NCBI GenBank assembly: GCA_030035585.1
Contig: CM057468.1
Location: 51,704,145-51,768,144 of the forward strand
Origin: Dugong dugon
Taxonomy: Eukaryota; Chordata; Mammalia; Sirenia; Dugongidae
DNA: 64,000 nt
Direction of reading: 5' to 3'
Positions within the stretch are counted from its first letter, which is position 1; each line of letters begins with the position of its first letter. Below, in pieces: positions 35,851-50,935 of the stretch. Below the pieces are notes generated by a model. The model had not been told where the DNA came from. It saw only the letters and a list, made by a program, of their open reading frames with translations, and did no database searches. The position numbers were made by a program, and so were the translations under genes.

Positions 35851-38199
35851 AGGAAAAAGGAAACAACCTCATCTCATCTCTTGGGGCACCATTTTTAATT
35901 TCAAACGAAAATAAATGAAGGTAGATTCTAGAGAGTCAGGTTACCCCTTATCACGCCTCCGGTTTAAACTGATCAGAGTCCAGGAGAGCTATTCGAAGGA
36001 GCGAGAGAGTGTTAAAATACCTCCTCTGAGGCCCACGCGACGCAGCGGGCATTGTGTGCCCACCCGCATGAAGGGCTTAGGCTCCCAGCTTATCTCAAGG
36101 CAGCTGGGAGGAAGGACGGGTAGGAACAGGAATGTCCTTTCCCCTTCCTGCGCAGCCTTCGCAGATAACCTGTGGATACAGCAATGGTAACCGATGTTCT
36201 CAACATAGTTTTTCTCCGTTAATACCACACTGACCCCTAAACATTTTTATCGCGATTAGGTCAGCAGATGAGGAGGAGGTGCAGCTGTCCAAAGAGTAAA
36301 CAGGCTGCAGTTGGAAAAACTCAGCCGCAATTGAGATACAATAGGTGGGAGTCCTTTTTTCATGTAATCAACATTAATTACATTAATTACAACTGCTTCA
36401 GGAGGAATCTGGAGTAGCCTATACAGTTAATTTTTTGTGTGAGACGCAACAGAACAGTGGAAGTTAGATTGACTTTATATTGATTCTTAAAAGTCCAAAG
36501 ATATTTTTGTACTTTTTCTAAAGTGCCAATAAAAAAAAATCATGCTCTTTTTGCTCTGCTATTGAGCTTATTATACTTATCCCTCAAATGCTTGGGAAAT
36601 TTCGAAGTGGATTGGCCTATAGCGACCATCCTTTTTTGGTGTCTGAGCTTATATAACGTATATGTTTTTAAGGTCCTAGATGGAGTATCCAGTTTGTTAC
36701 AATAATACACAGATTAAGTTCACAAGAGTCCCAGGAACATATTTCATCAAAACAACACACATTTTGTTTTAAATTCCAGCTGTTATATGTTTCATAGTGA
36801 CAGACAAGCATTGGCCAGTATTCATGGAAAATAAACTATCTTATGCTTTAGAAGTAGGTATTTCCTTAGGTCTCAGTTTTAATAAGAGCAAATACAATCA
36901 GTAATCCATAAGCCACCATTCAATCGATTTAGAAAGCAAGCTGAACATACAAAATTTGTTCTTATGAAAAATTACTAAAAGAATTAAATGATCAACAGAC
37001 TAGTTGGTAATATTTTAAGTAACATTTACAAAAGCAAAGATTATTAAATGAATTAAAAGCACGTTTCTCCAAATAGCTTTTGATCACATGCAACAGGTAC
37101 ACGAAAAAAAAATATTTTGATATTTACATTTGTATGCTAAAAAAGTCACAAGGAAGAATACTTTTTTTTTTTCTTTTTTAGAACCATGGTTCTTCTAAAA
37201 CAATACAAAAAGGGAGAGGGAACAAAAAAGTTCTTTTAAAAAGTTAAACCTAGCCATAAACTTGAAAAGGAGAAATTTCACCACAAAAATGTTCTTTCAA
37301 GATAGGGCTCATAATATAGTTCTAAACACTGTTACATGTTTGTCCCCCATCTCATAAAGTAAAAACATTTCATTAAATAAAATGAAAATATTGTGGATGT
37401 GAGTTTACATTTAAAAAGTTGGATTTGCTTGGCAGGAAAGAAAAACCTGTTAGAACAGTTGCATTTAAAATGGATGATCTGACACCTTCCGGTTACTAAA
37501 TAAGACAAACTTATGAAATAAGTTCCTTTTAAAACACAAAACGTAAATACTCTATACTTCATGCAATATATTCCTGTTTGTTTTTTTATAATCTGCCATT
37601 CATCTTCTATCCCTGGAAATTACACAGCGTTAAATAACACGGTTTTGACAAAGAAACAAACTACATCAGTTGTAATTGTTTAAGATGTTTCCAGTGTAAA
37701 TCACATTATTTTCTCTACTACACAATACATTTTTTTCTACCGATAAGATAACCAAGTCATAAAATTTGTTCATATTTCTATGCTATAGACAATTTCATTC
37801 ACTTAAAAAAATTAACATGTCTTTCCCATGGAATACCTGTTAAAAATATACCACAAGTATCTGGTATAAATGAAGCCTTTGAGTGGAAGACACAATCATT
37901 AAAGCACACTTCGAGATTTCCACAAGCACCCCAGCACTGCCTTGTTTCCGTATTCCTCTTCTCCAGTCCACGTTTCGTCGGCCTTGAAGGCTCCACTGTG
38001 CCCAGACTCTCCCCCACAGACCCACCTTTGCACTCCTAACACACATGGAAAATACGAATGGTTCTCATGGCCAAACGCTGGCAGAAAGAGACTCGGACAA
38101 TTTTGCAAGTGCGATTACCACCTAGGGGTAACGCAGAGCGGTCTTCCGGTTTGAAGAGTCTCAAGTTCGACAACTAAAATTATTTAAAGAAAAGTGCCA
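35851..38199. other. AT-rich spacer between the two CpG islands
   Basis: No gene or transposon recognised. Short openings at 37840-38154 on both strands look like chance. Confidence 0.45.
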
Positions 38200-39059
38200 C
38201 CCTACCTACTCCTCCCCCTCTAGAAACTACAGGAAGAGAGAGTTTCCCTTTAAGGACCGACTTTTCCCACTTTGACTTCTCTCCTCCGGCCTCCAAGGCC
38301 CCCGACGGCCCCATCCCCAAACCAGAAACCTCCGCCCTCCTTTCCCCCTCCCCCACCGGTGGCTGCGCCCGCCCCCGGCCTCATTTATCCCTGAGCCTTT
38401 TCTGAAGCGCGCAACCAATGGCAAACGCGAAGCCGAGAGCCACTGCGAGCGCAGGCGGGGGCGGAGGCGGAGGAGGTGTCGCCCAGATACCCGCCCAGGA
38501 CGTCGCGGGCTCCCATCCCCCATTGCCCCGGCTCTGGGAGCCTGAGGACCGGCGCCCGCGTTTCCCCGGGCCCAGGAAGGATGAAAAGGATGGGGCGCCT
38601 CTGCCGTCTCTCCCGCCCGCACCCACCCCACCCCCTCTCTGCGTTTCCGCCCCTGCCAGCCCTGGAAACGTGCTCGCGGCTTTGTCGAGGTTACACTTAT
38701 AATGTCATCAAAGCCACAAGGCTAGTTCAGGATTGTAACTCTGGTTTTGTTAATCACCTATTTTTAAAAATAGAATGATTAAAACTTCGGGAGCTAGAGT
38801 TGAGGAATCGCCTAGTTAGCACTCCCACTTTCACTCATTAAAAAAAAAAAAAAATCAACATTCCAACCCCCGCCCCCCAGGAACCGCCCCGACCAGATAA
38901 CCCTTTCTAAACTCTTGTGACAATCAGCTCCTCGCGCAGCTCAGCGCCCGGCTGCGGCTCCTTTAGCATTTTTCCTCCTCTCCCTCCTCAGAGTCCCCCG
39001 CCTAATCTCGTTTCCCCTCCCCCTCTTCTTCCTCCAGCTCGCTCCTTCCCCCCCACCCT

Positions 39060-39330
39060 CCGAAACCCACGCTAATTGAGGCGCTGGGATTCCTCACGTG
39101 AGACGTTGATTTGTAGTTTGAACACGTGGCTCATTCAAAAAGCCGGACACTCGGAGCGGATTTTTTCCGCCTCCAGCGCCTTCCTCCCTCCTCCCCTTCT
39201 CCCCTAGCTCCTGCCAGTCACCCTTCTGGGCTTTTTATGGGGAGGCGGTGCCTGCCCTCACATAGTGTGATATTTTCACAGTCCGCTGGCCGATGCCAAA
39301 GGGGTTGGGGAGGAAGAGACAAAAAGTAGT
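39060..39330 (+). promoter_or_regulatory. IGF2BP3: IGF2BP3 core promoter candidate with two E-boxes
   Basis: CACGTG occurs twice, at 39095-39100 (within TCACGTGA) and 39123-39128, 28 bp apart. A weak TATA-like CTTTTTATGG lies at 39231-39240. A TATA-directed start would fall near 39265, giving a 5' UTR of roughly 385 nt. CACGTG is bound by MYC/MAX and related bHLH-zip factors; regulation here is inferred and the start site is not visible in sequence. Confidence 0.5.
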
Positions 39331-39370
39331 GTTTTTTTTTTTTCCTTCTCCTCCTCCTTTCTTTCCCTAA
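39293..39370 (+). CDS. uORF 1 in IGF2BP3 5' region
   Basis: ATG at 39293 followed by 25 codons, ending TAA at 39368-39370; the middle is a 12-T tract. Kozak context is weak (C at -3). It lies in the mRNA only if transcription starts upstream of 39293. Confidence 0.3.
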   Translation: MPKGLGRKRQKVVFFFFPSPPPFFP

Positions 39371-39404
39371 TCCCGCCTCCTCTTCAGAGTAGGAAGACTC
39401 GTTC

Positions 39405-41291
<1,887 letters not shown>

Positions 41292-41352
41292 GTAAAGTGG
41301 AACTGCACGGGAAACTCATAGAAGTTGAGCATTCGGTCCCAAAAAGGCAAAG
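41292..41352 (+). CDS. IGF2BP3: IGF2BP3 exon 2: end of RRM1
   Basis: This 61-nt exon follows the acceptor CAG (41289-41291). It completes the split glycine codon left by exon 1 and encodes KVELHGKLIEVEHSVPKRQR, the last beta strand of RRM1 and the start of the linker to RRM2. It ends at AG with donor GTGAGT at 41353, in phase 2. The matching phase with exon 1 and the conserved HSVPKRQR make the assignment firm. It contains no stop or frameshift. Confidence 0.97.
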
Positions 41353-44300
41353 GTGAGTTTATTGATTTTTTTTTTTTCTCACCGACCCATTGAAAGGAAA
41401 CACTCCTTTGCTGCACAGCTGATAACAATTTCTTTTCGTTCTGTGTTTATCGGGCTACTGTGTGGCTTGGCGTTTCTCGTCTTTTCCCTTTGCATTTAAG
41501 TTCATGGGAGCTCTGTGTGTGGAATGCTGCGAAGGAAAAGAGGGGTTGTCTGTGCCTCAGCAACTAGGTTTTTGAGTATTGCTGTCTCTCAAGGAAGCTC
41601 TCATAGCTAAATGCTCCCCGGCAGAGCAGGTCAAGTTGCTGCAACTGGAGATGAAAGTCTCAAGGAGGAGTGTTTTGGGAATCTGCGGGATTTAGCAAGC
41701 AATGGATGACTCGATACCTGTAGGTACCGGGTAGGCGAAAGCAGCCGCAGAAACGCTAGGGTGTGGCACGCCCGCTCTTCTCTGGCCAAGTTGGCGACGA
41801 TGAGTCTGCGAGGCCCGTCAGCACATATGAGAGGAGAGGAATTTGCTCACCAGCTGGGATTGGAACACGTGAGTGAAGGCCTGGCCTTCACCCTAGGAGC
41901 GCCTTCCAGTCACTCCAAAGTTAACACAGGTTTCTGCAAACACCGTCTTTGTCTCCGCTCCCTTTTTTTTGAAAGACATTTTTGTTTACAAATCCACCAC
42001 CAAGAGATCATGAACACTGATGATTTGTGGTACCTAAAAGCAGGAGGATTTCTCTTCTCCGAGAGCATGTGTAGTGTCACTTGACAGGATATTTTGGAGA
42101 CTGTTTTAGCCTCTAGAGTGTTTTGGAGAAATGGCTTCTTTCTCCAGAGCAGCAGACTGTCTGGGCTCTGTAACTCTAACTGGAAAGGCATTGCTCCCTC
42201 CCAGTGGCCTGGGGTGGCCTGTGCCTTCCTAGGTTTTGTGAGGTGGGGTTAGGGTTACTGCCTTTCCCCTCCCCTCCCCCACTCCCAGGGCCAAACAATA
42301 AACTCTAAGTTAATTTAAACCAGGTCTGTGTGTATCTGGTTAGGCATTGATGGTAAGGCTCTGTGTGCCGCAGGATAGGAAGGGTTTGCTATACATTACC
42401 CTGGCGACTTGCAGAGATAGATGACTACAAGTGTCATCTGTGTACCTCTGTTTCTAGGTAGTGAGCTATAGAGGTAAAGCGTTTTCACAGATCATGTTTT
42501 TGGTGGAGAGCTAGTTTGGATTTTTGTTTATTTCTCTTGTTCATGTACTTAATTTTCATTAGGATAATTGTGAAGGGAGTCATATGACCTGAAAGATTAA
42601 GTTCTTGCTGGGGATTTTGGGAGAGTTTAAGTTATCTCATGTAATAACATGTAATTCTTTTTAAAAAGCTTATAAAATAATAGAATGGATACTGAAAACT
42701 GTCTAAATTGATCTCAGTTTAACAGGAATTGAAAAATTGAGGGAGACGTATCTTCCTAAAAAGGAGTTTAAAAGCATGGTCTATGAAGTGGTTACCTAGT
42801 AAAAAAATATATTCACATTCTGCAAATTCTAATTGGTTTCCTGTTTAGCAAGCATACCTTAATTTTCTTTAAATGTTGAGGAGAAAACGAGAGACTACAA
42901 CAAGTGGTTGTATTGAAGACTGGCATTGATGTTCTAAATTTAAAGATAGATATCATAGTTTTTCAGATATAATTCATTGACCTATGTGTTAGTGTAGATT
43001 ACTTTGTCTTGCCGTTCCTGCTTCTCCAAGTGGTACGAATTTCTCCCCATGTGTAGGGAATTAGTTTTAAAAACATCTGGTAACACCTGCCTTTTTATTG
43101 TTAATGGTTTGTGCCCAGCCTAAAAATATAGTTTTTTGTTACTTATAATCAACAGGAGGTCCTCTTTAGGAAAGCACATACGATGAAATATTATCAGTGG
43201 CGGTTAAGTGTTTATCAATGGAAGCTTCTTCAATTTATTGACAATATAGATTAAGATTTTCTAGCTGAGTTTTGCTAGCGTTAAGATACTTAGGATTTTA
43301 AATGATGAGTGGTTATGTCTTATTAGCAAAGTAAACAGAGGTGACAACTTTTTAAACTTTTAAAAGTTGGAGACAACTTTTTATCGATTTGAGAGAACAG
43401 CCAAGTAAATTGTTTGCTGCTGTTAAAATGGTTTAAAACAAAAGTAGAGCCATCTTTCTTTGCCTGGGAAAACTTAATGGAAATCCATGTTAAAATTTTG
43501 TTTTAACTGAACCTGGGAACTGTGATGCAATTTCTCTTATCTGGACTGTTCCACTGTCAGTTTAGGCTCTGGGACACATGCCCAGCACCTATGGGAGGGT
43601 CAAGAGGTGGGACTGGGGAGGGTTACCGTAACAGTGAGTTGAATGCTGCAGATAATCCTTGCCAAGTGGGCCTGCTGGACTTCGGTGTGGATTTCTTTAT
43701 ATTTAGCAGTCATTGCATTCCATCCCATCGTCATGTGGGCATCTGAGTCTGAGGCGGCCACACCCACATGTGCAGCAGTGACCTTTATACCTGCTGTGCA
43801 AGGCATGCTGGGAACTGGGTGCTGGAGAATGCTTATGGCAGCATTCCGAGATGGATGAATGGGCTTGCAGCAGCTCAACAGGGGAGCAGTCCCAGAAGGT
43901 GATTGGATGTGTGGCAGGCTGGTCTAGCTCTGAACTGTGAGCTAAGCTGGGCAGGGACCCTCTCAGGAAGGGGCATTGTTGAGTTTGGTTCTGACCAAGC
44001 TTGGCTCCTGATTACCCAAGTCTCAAGGGAATGTGGAAGGAATGTTGCTTTTCTGCATTCAGATACCCCTCAGTTGGGGGAAGATTATAGCAGTACTCTG
44101 CAGAGGTTGAAGTCCCTTGCATGCGGAATGAAGAGAAGATTGCGTTGGATATCTTGACAGAGTTGCACTTTCTGTTCTAAATGTTAAAGATGCTGCATAT
44201 GAAGACTTGGCTTCAGTCTGAGGTATAGGCTTAAAAAAAAATTACCGTTTAGGGGTAAGAGTAGGTGCGGAAATAGTTGTGACTTTGAAAGACTAGCTGA

Positions 44301-44847
44301 GTTTGATTGGAGGAGCCTCTGATATCTTATGGGGCCTTGTACGTGCCCGTATGTGATTATGTAAATAGCACTGATGTCTTTGTTATGTTGTGGGCTGTTG
44401 GGCATGGGAGAGGGAACCAGAAAGTTGCTGATGTTGCGGAACTGAGAGGATGGTGGTTTTAGTTCATTCTCCACGGCTTTTTTAAAGTATGAAAATAATT
44501 TTTTATATTTTGTTTAGGTTTTTTTTTTTCCAGCTTAGCCATTTTTGCTTAAACTTCCTCAAGATTTAGCTGTGAGACTTGATTAGGATTATATGCAGCC
44601 AAAAATATGTTTGAATGAAGGAGGAAAAGTAGGTCATTATAGTCATTAATTTTTTTTTTCATGAAGGATCCTTTAAAACAGACTGTGGTGCATAAGCCAA
44701 ATGTCCTTGTTTTTTGTTTCCGATTTAAAAAAAAAAGAAAGAACAACTTAATTTCCATATTTAATATGTAAGTTGTACAGATGGAGCATGTGTAAGAGTC
44801 ACTGGGGTTTTAAATGTATCTTATTTTAAGTGGCTATTTAAGGGCTA
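41353..44847. other. Insertion-free intronic sequence
   Basis: No lineage SINE, RTE, L1 or LTR recognised over 3.5 kb. Openings at 41761-42084 and on both strands at 43522-43878 have no recognisable domain. Confidence 0.5.
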
Positions 44848-45063
44848 AAAGGTGCCCTGGTAGCACAGTGGTTAAGCGCTCAGCTGCTAACCGAAAGATC
44901 AGGCGCTTCAAACCCAACAGTGGCTCCGCAGGAGAAACGTGGCAGTCTGCTTCCCTAAAGATTTATAGCCTTGGAAACCCTGTGGGGCAGTTCTTCTCTG
45001 TCCTGTAGGGCTGCTATGAGTTGGAATCTTTCGACTTGATGGCAGTGGATTCGGTTTGGGGTT
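44848..45063 (+). mobile_element. AfroSINE, long form
   Basis: Head 'ggtgccctggtagcacagtgg', long middle with 'ggagaaacgtggcagtctgcttcc', tail 'gctatgagttggaat'. Target duplication TATTTAAGGGCTA (44835-44847) and TATTTAAAGGCTA (45064-45076), 12 of 13 bases. Confidence 0.93.
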
Positions 45064-45076
45064 TATTTAAAGGCTA

Positions 45077-46707
45077 GTGTTGCATTTTAATAGCTGTTTA
45101 TAGAATAGGATGGTGGCCATGACCAGCAATGTGCCCGTTAGCCAGGACATATGACCCTCTCCAAGGCTGGGCAGACTTTTAAAGTCTTGGGACAACAAAG
45201 GCTGTTTTTAATGCTGATCAGCACAGGTATGAGTGGCTGTGCTGCTCCTTTCTCATCGCTGTGATACAGGTGAATCTTGTGAATTGGGGAGATTTCTCAC
45301 ACACAGACTTGTGGTTCTGAACGTTTGGAAACTTTCATGGCTGGTAAAGAATTATAAGCAGGGTTATCTGTGGAGTGCTTAGTTTAAGATCAGTGACGCA
45401 TGACTGCTTACATGGTTGTAGCCATGTAATTTTTTCTTGATTTCATATCGTTTTCTCAGTACTGCCAGAGGCATATTTAAAGATTTTTTTTACTTTGGCC
45501 TTATTTAAAAATAAAAAAATCTAATGTTAAGTAGCTTCTATTGTGTGGCTGCCCACAGTAACCCAGAGGAAGATGTTACAGGAACATGACATGTGCCTGG
45601 AGCGAAAGCCAGTGGGAACTGAGAATCTTGGCTCCTGTTTCTGGCTTTCCTGTTGATTTGTGTGACCATTTACCTTCCCTGTTCAGTCCAAATTCCATTA
45701 TAATGAACTACAAGGAACATGTTTTGTTCTGAGGTTTTGCCATTCTGGTTGAAACAAATGGACTATCAACTAGGGATTAAAAATATCTTTTGGAATTAGA
45801 AATACGGGCTTCTCCCTTTAAGAAACTTGAATTTTTTTTCTGTAGTATGGTAGTTCAGTTACTTTTGCACATGTACCTCTATTGGGCAGTCAGCAGAAGG
45901 GAAATGATCTTTGCCGTGCTTTGAAATCCTTTCATGAGCCATACCATTGCACTTAATGTATCATTATAGGACTGAGATTTTGTATTAAAGTGAACCTGTT
46001 GAGCCACCTTCCTATGTTTGAAGCGACTCCATTGTAGTTGTCGTTAGTGCATTCAAGCAGTAACTTCTCTAGCAGTAACTAATTTTTGAGAGGCATGAAT
46101 TATCCATTCAGTAACTCTGGCAGTTGGTTTGAGCTGGGAGGAAGAAGAGAGGCAGAAAGACGAGATGGTTAACTGTGCTATTCTTAGCTGAGTTCCTTTA
46201 TCGACTGTTCCTCTGATTCAAGCTTTCGGAGTCATGGGACAGGAGGTGGCAGTGTGGTAGCAGTGACCGACGGGTAGGATTGGTATTCCTATTTAGGATC
46301 TCTGCCTGGTGAGTCTGATGTTTCCAAATGGGGTTGGACTGTCAGGGTTTTGCTGAAAGGCTGGTAGCAAGTAGTAGTTTCAGTGCTCTTAGAGAATTGA
46401 AGGTGTAATTTATCATGGTCTGAAATTGCTGTTTGGCAAGTGCTCAGTATTGGTAAATAAGCATAGTTATAAATATTAATGAAATATGTGAAATTTATTG
46501 CCCTGAAGGGGAATACATGGTACATAAACTGTACGTATTTTAGAGAACTATCCTGAGACCATTTAATTTGATTAGGAAAGAGTTTGAAATTATTGTAGAA
46601 GTATTCTTTGAGGAATGAGCGGAACTATAAGGTGAAAGACATCTAAGTCCTTAGAATATGTGGCTTATCACTTAGTTGTTCAGAATTGATTTCATTGAAG
46701 TCAGGGT
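45077..46707. other. Unassigned intronic sequence
   Basis: No gene or repeat recognised. Confidence 0.4.
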
Positions 46708-47250
46708 GTTTCAGTTATCTGTCTTTGTTGCATAACAAACCACTCCAGTAGCGATGATGGTTGTACAATATGATTATTGTAATTAATGTCACTGAATTGT
46801 ACATGTGAAAAATGTTGAAATGACCAGTGTTTTGTTATATATATTTATACTACAATGAAAACAAACAAAAAGTATTCTAAAACTTAGGGACTCAAAACAA
46901 CAACTTATTCTTTCTCATGATTCTGTGGGTATGTTTGGTGGTTGGTTCTGTTCCACATGGTGTTATTTGGGGTTATTCACTAAACAGGGCAAAAAGGTCC
47001 AAGAAGTTTTCACTTGTATGTCTAGCCCCTTGGTGCTTGTCTGCGTGGCCTTTTCCTACATGGTACCTCAACACCCAGTAATAGCTGAGTCTCTTTATAG
47101 CATGGTGACTGGCTATCCCAAAAGAAAGCAGAAACTACTAGACATCTTAAAAAACTAGGCTTTTTTTTTGTCCCATTCTATTGGCCAGGGCAAGTCACAG
47201 GCCAGCTGAGATTTGAGGGTATGTGGAAATAGACTGCATCTGTGGATGGT
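46708..47250 (+). repeat. Ancient mammalian repeat split by an L1M 3' end
   Basis: 'cagttatctgtctttgttgcataacaaaccactcc' resumes after an insert at about 46753-46870 as 'ctaaaacttagggactcaaaacaac' and continues to 'attggccagggcaagtcacaggccag'. This resembles an old MER/MLT-class repeat; family not resolved. Confidence 0.5.
46753..46870 (+). mobile_element. L1MA-type 3' end
   Basis: 'attgtaattaatgtcactgaattgtacatg...ttatactacaatgaaaac' is the typical 3' terminus of old L1s. It interrupts the surrounding older repeat. Confidence 0.7.
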
Positions 47251-47252
47251 AG

Positions 47253-47452
47253 GAAGTCTCTGGGTGCAGTTAACATGCTCAGCTGCTAACTGAAAGGTTG
47301 GAGGTTCGAGTCTACCCAGAGGCACCTCAGAAGAAAGCCTTGGCAATCTACTTCTAAAAAGTCAGCCATTGAAAACCCTGTTGAACAACAGTTCTACACA
47401 TAGGGCCACCATGAAGTGGAATTGACTCAACAACAACTTTGTTTTTTTTTTT
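47253..47452 (+). mobile_element. AfroSINE, 'CCCAGAGGTGCCT' subtype
   Basis: Head 'gtctctgggtgcagttaacatgctcagctgctaac', 'ggaggttcgagtctacccagaggcacctc', then 'gccattgaaaaccctg' and a T-rich end. No target duplication identified. Confidence 0.85.
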
Positions 47453-47669
47453 TCTGTATCGGTGGTAGAGTGCTGTGCATGTACAGAGAGGGAGGAATTG
47501 ATTGTGCCCCTTGTTTTAGTTTATCTTATACACACACACACATTGGGAGGAAGGGCAGGGCCTTTGACATACCTGAAACATAAAATAGTTGAAAATTTCA
47601 TTTTGCACTAGAAATGGGGAGCCAAACCCCATTGTAATATTCAGGCAAGAGATGATGATATTAGCTTTG

Positions 47670-48065
47670 GAGGTACGCCGGGGGTTCCCAAGACCACCCT
47701 CAGGTTTGATGATTCTCAAGGAGGGCCCACAGGGCTTAGCATATAGTTGTCCGCATGGCTATGATTTATTACAGTGAAAGGATACCAGGCACAATCAGCA
47801 AAGGGAAAAAGCACTTGGGATGAAATCCAGGGAAAACCCAGGTACAAGGTTCCAAGAGTCCTCCCCCAGTGGAGTCACACAAGACATGCTTAATTCCCCC
47901 AGCAAAAAGTCGTGATAACATGTGTGAAATGTTGCCAACCAGGGAAGCTCATTAGAGCCTCAGTGCCCAGGGTTTTTATTGGGAACTGATCGCATAGGCA
48001 CACCTTACCTGGCACATACCAAATTTTGGACTCCCAGAAGGAAAGCAGGCAATGAGCATAAACCA
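47670..48065 (-). repeat. LTR-like repeat inserted in an older repeat
   Basis: On the minus strand there is an AATAAA-bearing 3' part ('ccaataaaaaccctgggcactgag') and 'cactgtaataaatcatagcc'. The older repeat's 'attcaggcaagagatgatg' precedes it and resumes after it, suggesting an insertion. No coding parts and no duplication established. Class is tentative. Confidence 0.45.
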
Positions 48066-48229
48066 TATTGTTTTTTGCACAGACAGTTTAGGCGTAATGA
48101 ACCAGTCTAATCAATTAATGGTGGAAATCTAAAATCTAAGTTACCTGGCTCCAGCAAGGGAGTCCAATCTCATAAGCAAGTCTTTCAAAGGACAGCAGTG
48201 AGCCCTGCAAAGTAAATTGTTTTCTGCAC

Positions 48230-48730
48230 AGTAGGTAATGAGAAGTGGTCGGTCTGTATATTTTTAAGGACGAGCCAATGAGATTGGCTGATGGATTAAA
48301 TGAGGGAGGGGTGTGAGAAGAGTTACAGATGACCACAGGTTTTTTGCCAGAGCAACTGGGTGAAGGTTGGTGCCGTTTACCAAGAGGGAGAGTATTGGGA
48401 GAGGAGCAGGTTCTTGGATGGATATCAGGAGCTTTGCTTTTTGGCATATTATGTTTCTAATACTTGTTAGAAATTTAAATGAAGAAGTTGAGTAGGTGGT
48501 TGGGTATATCAGCCCAGAGCTCAGGGCAAGGTACGAGGTGGAGGTGAAAATTAGGAGATTCATTAGTTTGTGCTATTTGAAACCATGGGATTGGACAGGA
48601 TGACCAAGGGATTGAGCCTGGGGCTCTCTGAAGGGAAGAGGAACCACTAGCAATGGAGACAGAGGGAGGCCAGTGAGGTGAGGAAAGCAAGCAAAGTGAA
48701 CTGTTCCTGGGAGATAAGAAAGCCAGCCTA
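48230..48730 (+). repeat. Ancient mammalian repeat, same family as 24806 and 59930
   Basis: 'agaagtggtcgg', 'ggctgatggattaa', 'gagcaactgggtga' and 'aggccagtgaggtgagga' follow the order seen at 60330-61090. Confidence 0.55.
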
Positions 48731-49790
48731 TGGAGAAGGAAGGTGTTTGTGAGAGTTTGATGTAGATAGATGAGTGAGTGGGGGTGGTGTTAAATTTCAG
48801 CCTTCTGGCTCTGCTGTAAATAGATGGAGAATGATTTACCAATTTTGGAGCAGCCTGGAATACAACCATTCCTCCAGGATTCATCTATTAGAAATATAGT
48901 CTTTCTTCCAAAATTCGTTTATTAGGACTTTGGTTCATTTTCTTATTTTCCAGAAACATCTGCAAGCACATTCTATTTATAACCTGCTAGAGATAGAAGA
49001 GTCTAAGTTAATTAGACTCTTTTGCCCAGTGGACAAGACTTGTTTGTGACATCTGACAATTGACCTACTCTCGGGCATCTGCTTCCATACTTCTGGTGAC
49101 TATGAGCTCACTTTCCTATAGACAACCCATTTTGCTTTTTGTTCACATTAAGTGTTACTGTACTTAGCATAACGTGGTTAGTGTTGGGGAAGTTCTCTGA
49201 AGCTGTCTTAGGTTGTTCCAAAATAGTGTAGACTAAATCTAGTGCTGACTAGTGTCGACTAAGTCTGTGTGGTGGTCTAAGTACTTGATCTGACAAGCAG
49301 AGGTTGAAATTATTGGCCAAAACATTTTTGGATTTCATGGCTAGGTTTAAAATAGTTTAATCACTGTGTTATTTTAGTTAGGATATTGGCATAAATTAAG
49401 CATCCCTTTCACTTTATTACTGGAACTTTCGCAATAAGAAAGATAGGAAACCTTTCGGAATGTGTACCTAAATTCCCTTATTTTTGCATATTTAAAATCT
49501 GGTCTTTGGTGAAGTATATTCTGCACCAAATTATGAATCTTGTCTTTGATGGCCACAACAATTGCCAAAATTAGGTGATGTGTTAGATTAGTTGATTTTG
49601 AGACAGTTGGCTTGGTCTGAATAACTCCTTCCCAGACTTTTTTTTCCTTTGTATATTCAAGTCCTTTGATCAATACAACGATACTTTCAGAATGTCAGAC
49701 ACCTAATAGGAAAGGAAAAATAATAAAGTTGAGATAGCACAATAGATTTTTTTTTAGTGGTATCAGTTGCTCTACCACAGGATTCTCCAT
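48731..49790. other. Unassigned intronic sequence
   Basis: No gene or lineage repeat recognised. Confidence 0.4.
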
Positions 49791-49794
49791 AAAG

Positions 49795-49885
49795 CCCTGG
49801 GAGAAGAGATGACTTGCCCAAAGCCCTGCAGGTGATTAGCGGGACCCATTTCCAGATCCTGTGACTCTGCCCTGCCTTCATTCCT
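49795..49885 (+). repeat. MIR-like fragment
   Basis: 'gatgacttgcccaaagccctgcaggtgattagcgggac' follows the MIR core order. Confidence 0.5.
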
Positions 49886-50447
49886 CCCATTTAAGTTGTC
49901 CAAATCCTCAAAGTAGCTTACATAGCAGCCGGATCGTGTTTGCATTGGCAAGTCAGAGCAGAAATGTGCTGTTTTCTGCCTTCTCTGAAGTACAAAAATC
50001 TTGTTTGGCTTCTTTGAAGGGTTGGTTTATTGTCTTCCTTTTAGGAAAAAGACAGGTACAGGTAGTGTGGAATCTGGGGCTTGCTGTAAAATAAAACATT
50101 CGGACATTCTGTCTTAAGAAAGAAAATAGGACTACTTATTATTTTGCTTTAATGTGTTTTTTAGCAGCTTTATCTTAATACAAATGACTTGCAGAGAAGG
50201 GAGGGGGGCAAAGGAGAGATGAGGGTAGGACAGAAGCCCTGGAGAGGAAGATGACTGTGGCTTTGTTTCAGGAGGGTGATTGTGAGTCCTGGGGATGTAC
50301 TCTTAGTTTGCAAAAGAGGTAGGGGTGTCAGGAGTGGAGCCCACCATGCCTGTTTGTACCAGCTTGTTACCAACATTGGTAGGACCCTGGCTTGCAGAAG
50401 GAAGTCTCTTCAACTTGCGATATTGTTGAGGACCAGCAGAGAGTGCC

Positions 50448-50501
50448 AAAAAAAAAACACCAAATCAAACCCATTGCCGTCGACTCATTTCTGACTTATA
50501 G
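50448..50501 (-). mobile_element. AfroSINE 3' end fragment
   Basis: 'caaacccattgccgtcgactcatttctgac' is the extreme 3' tail of an AfroSINE in antisense, next to an A-tract. The rest of the element is absent. Confidence 0.7.
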
Positions 50502-50935
50502 GAGGGAGAAGTTGAGCTGAAACCTCTTGATTAGGAGTCCTGATGACAGTTTACCTCTTGTGTCCTTGTTGAGCTAAAGGGTGTAGCAAGAAGAATGTGG
50601 AACGTCAGGCCTTAGATCTGGATTGGAATCTCAGCTCCGTTTATTCAATGCAGGATAAATTAAGGATGAGGAGATTGAGGTCTGGGCAGGTTAGAGTGGA
50701 GGGGAAACGATACCTCATAGGGTCTTGTGGAATGTGTGTAAAGCTTCAATACTGTATCACTCCAGTGGCAGCTGTTGTATTTTTCCCCTTGAGATTCAGA
50801 TACAAAGGCTGGACATAGTTAGATTTGGTGTTGATAACAGAAATATGGAAACTTAGTTGTTTGGAGGATATGAACTCGTTTAAGTAGAAATCTGAAGGTG
50901 ATGTCTTTTTGTTTTTATTTACGATTAGCAACTAT

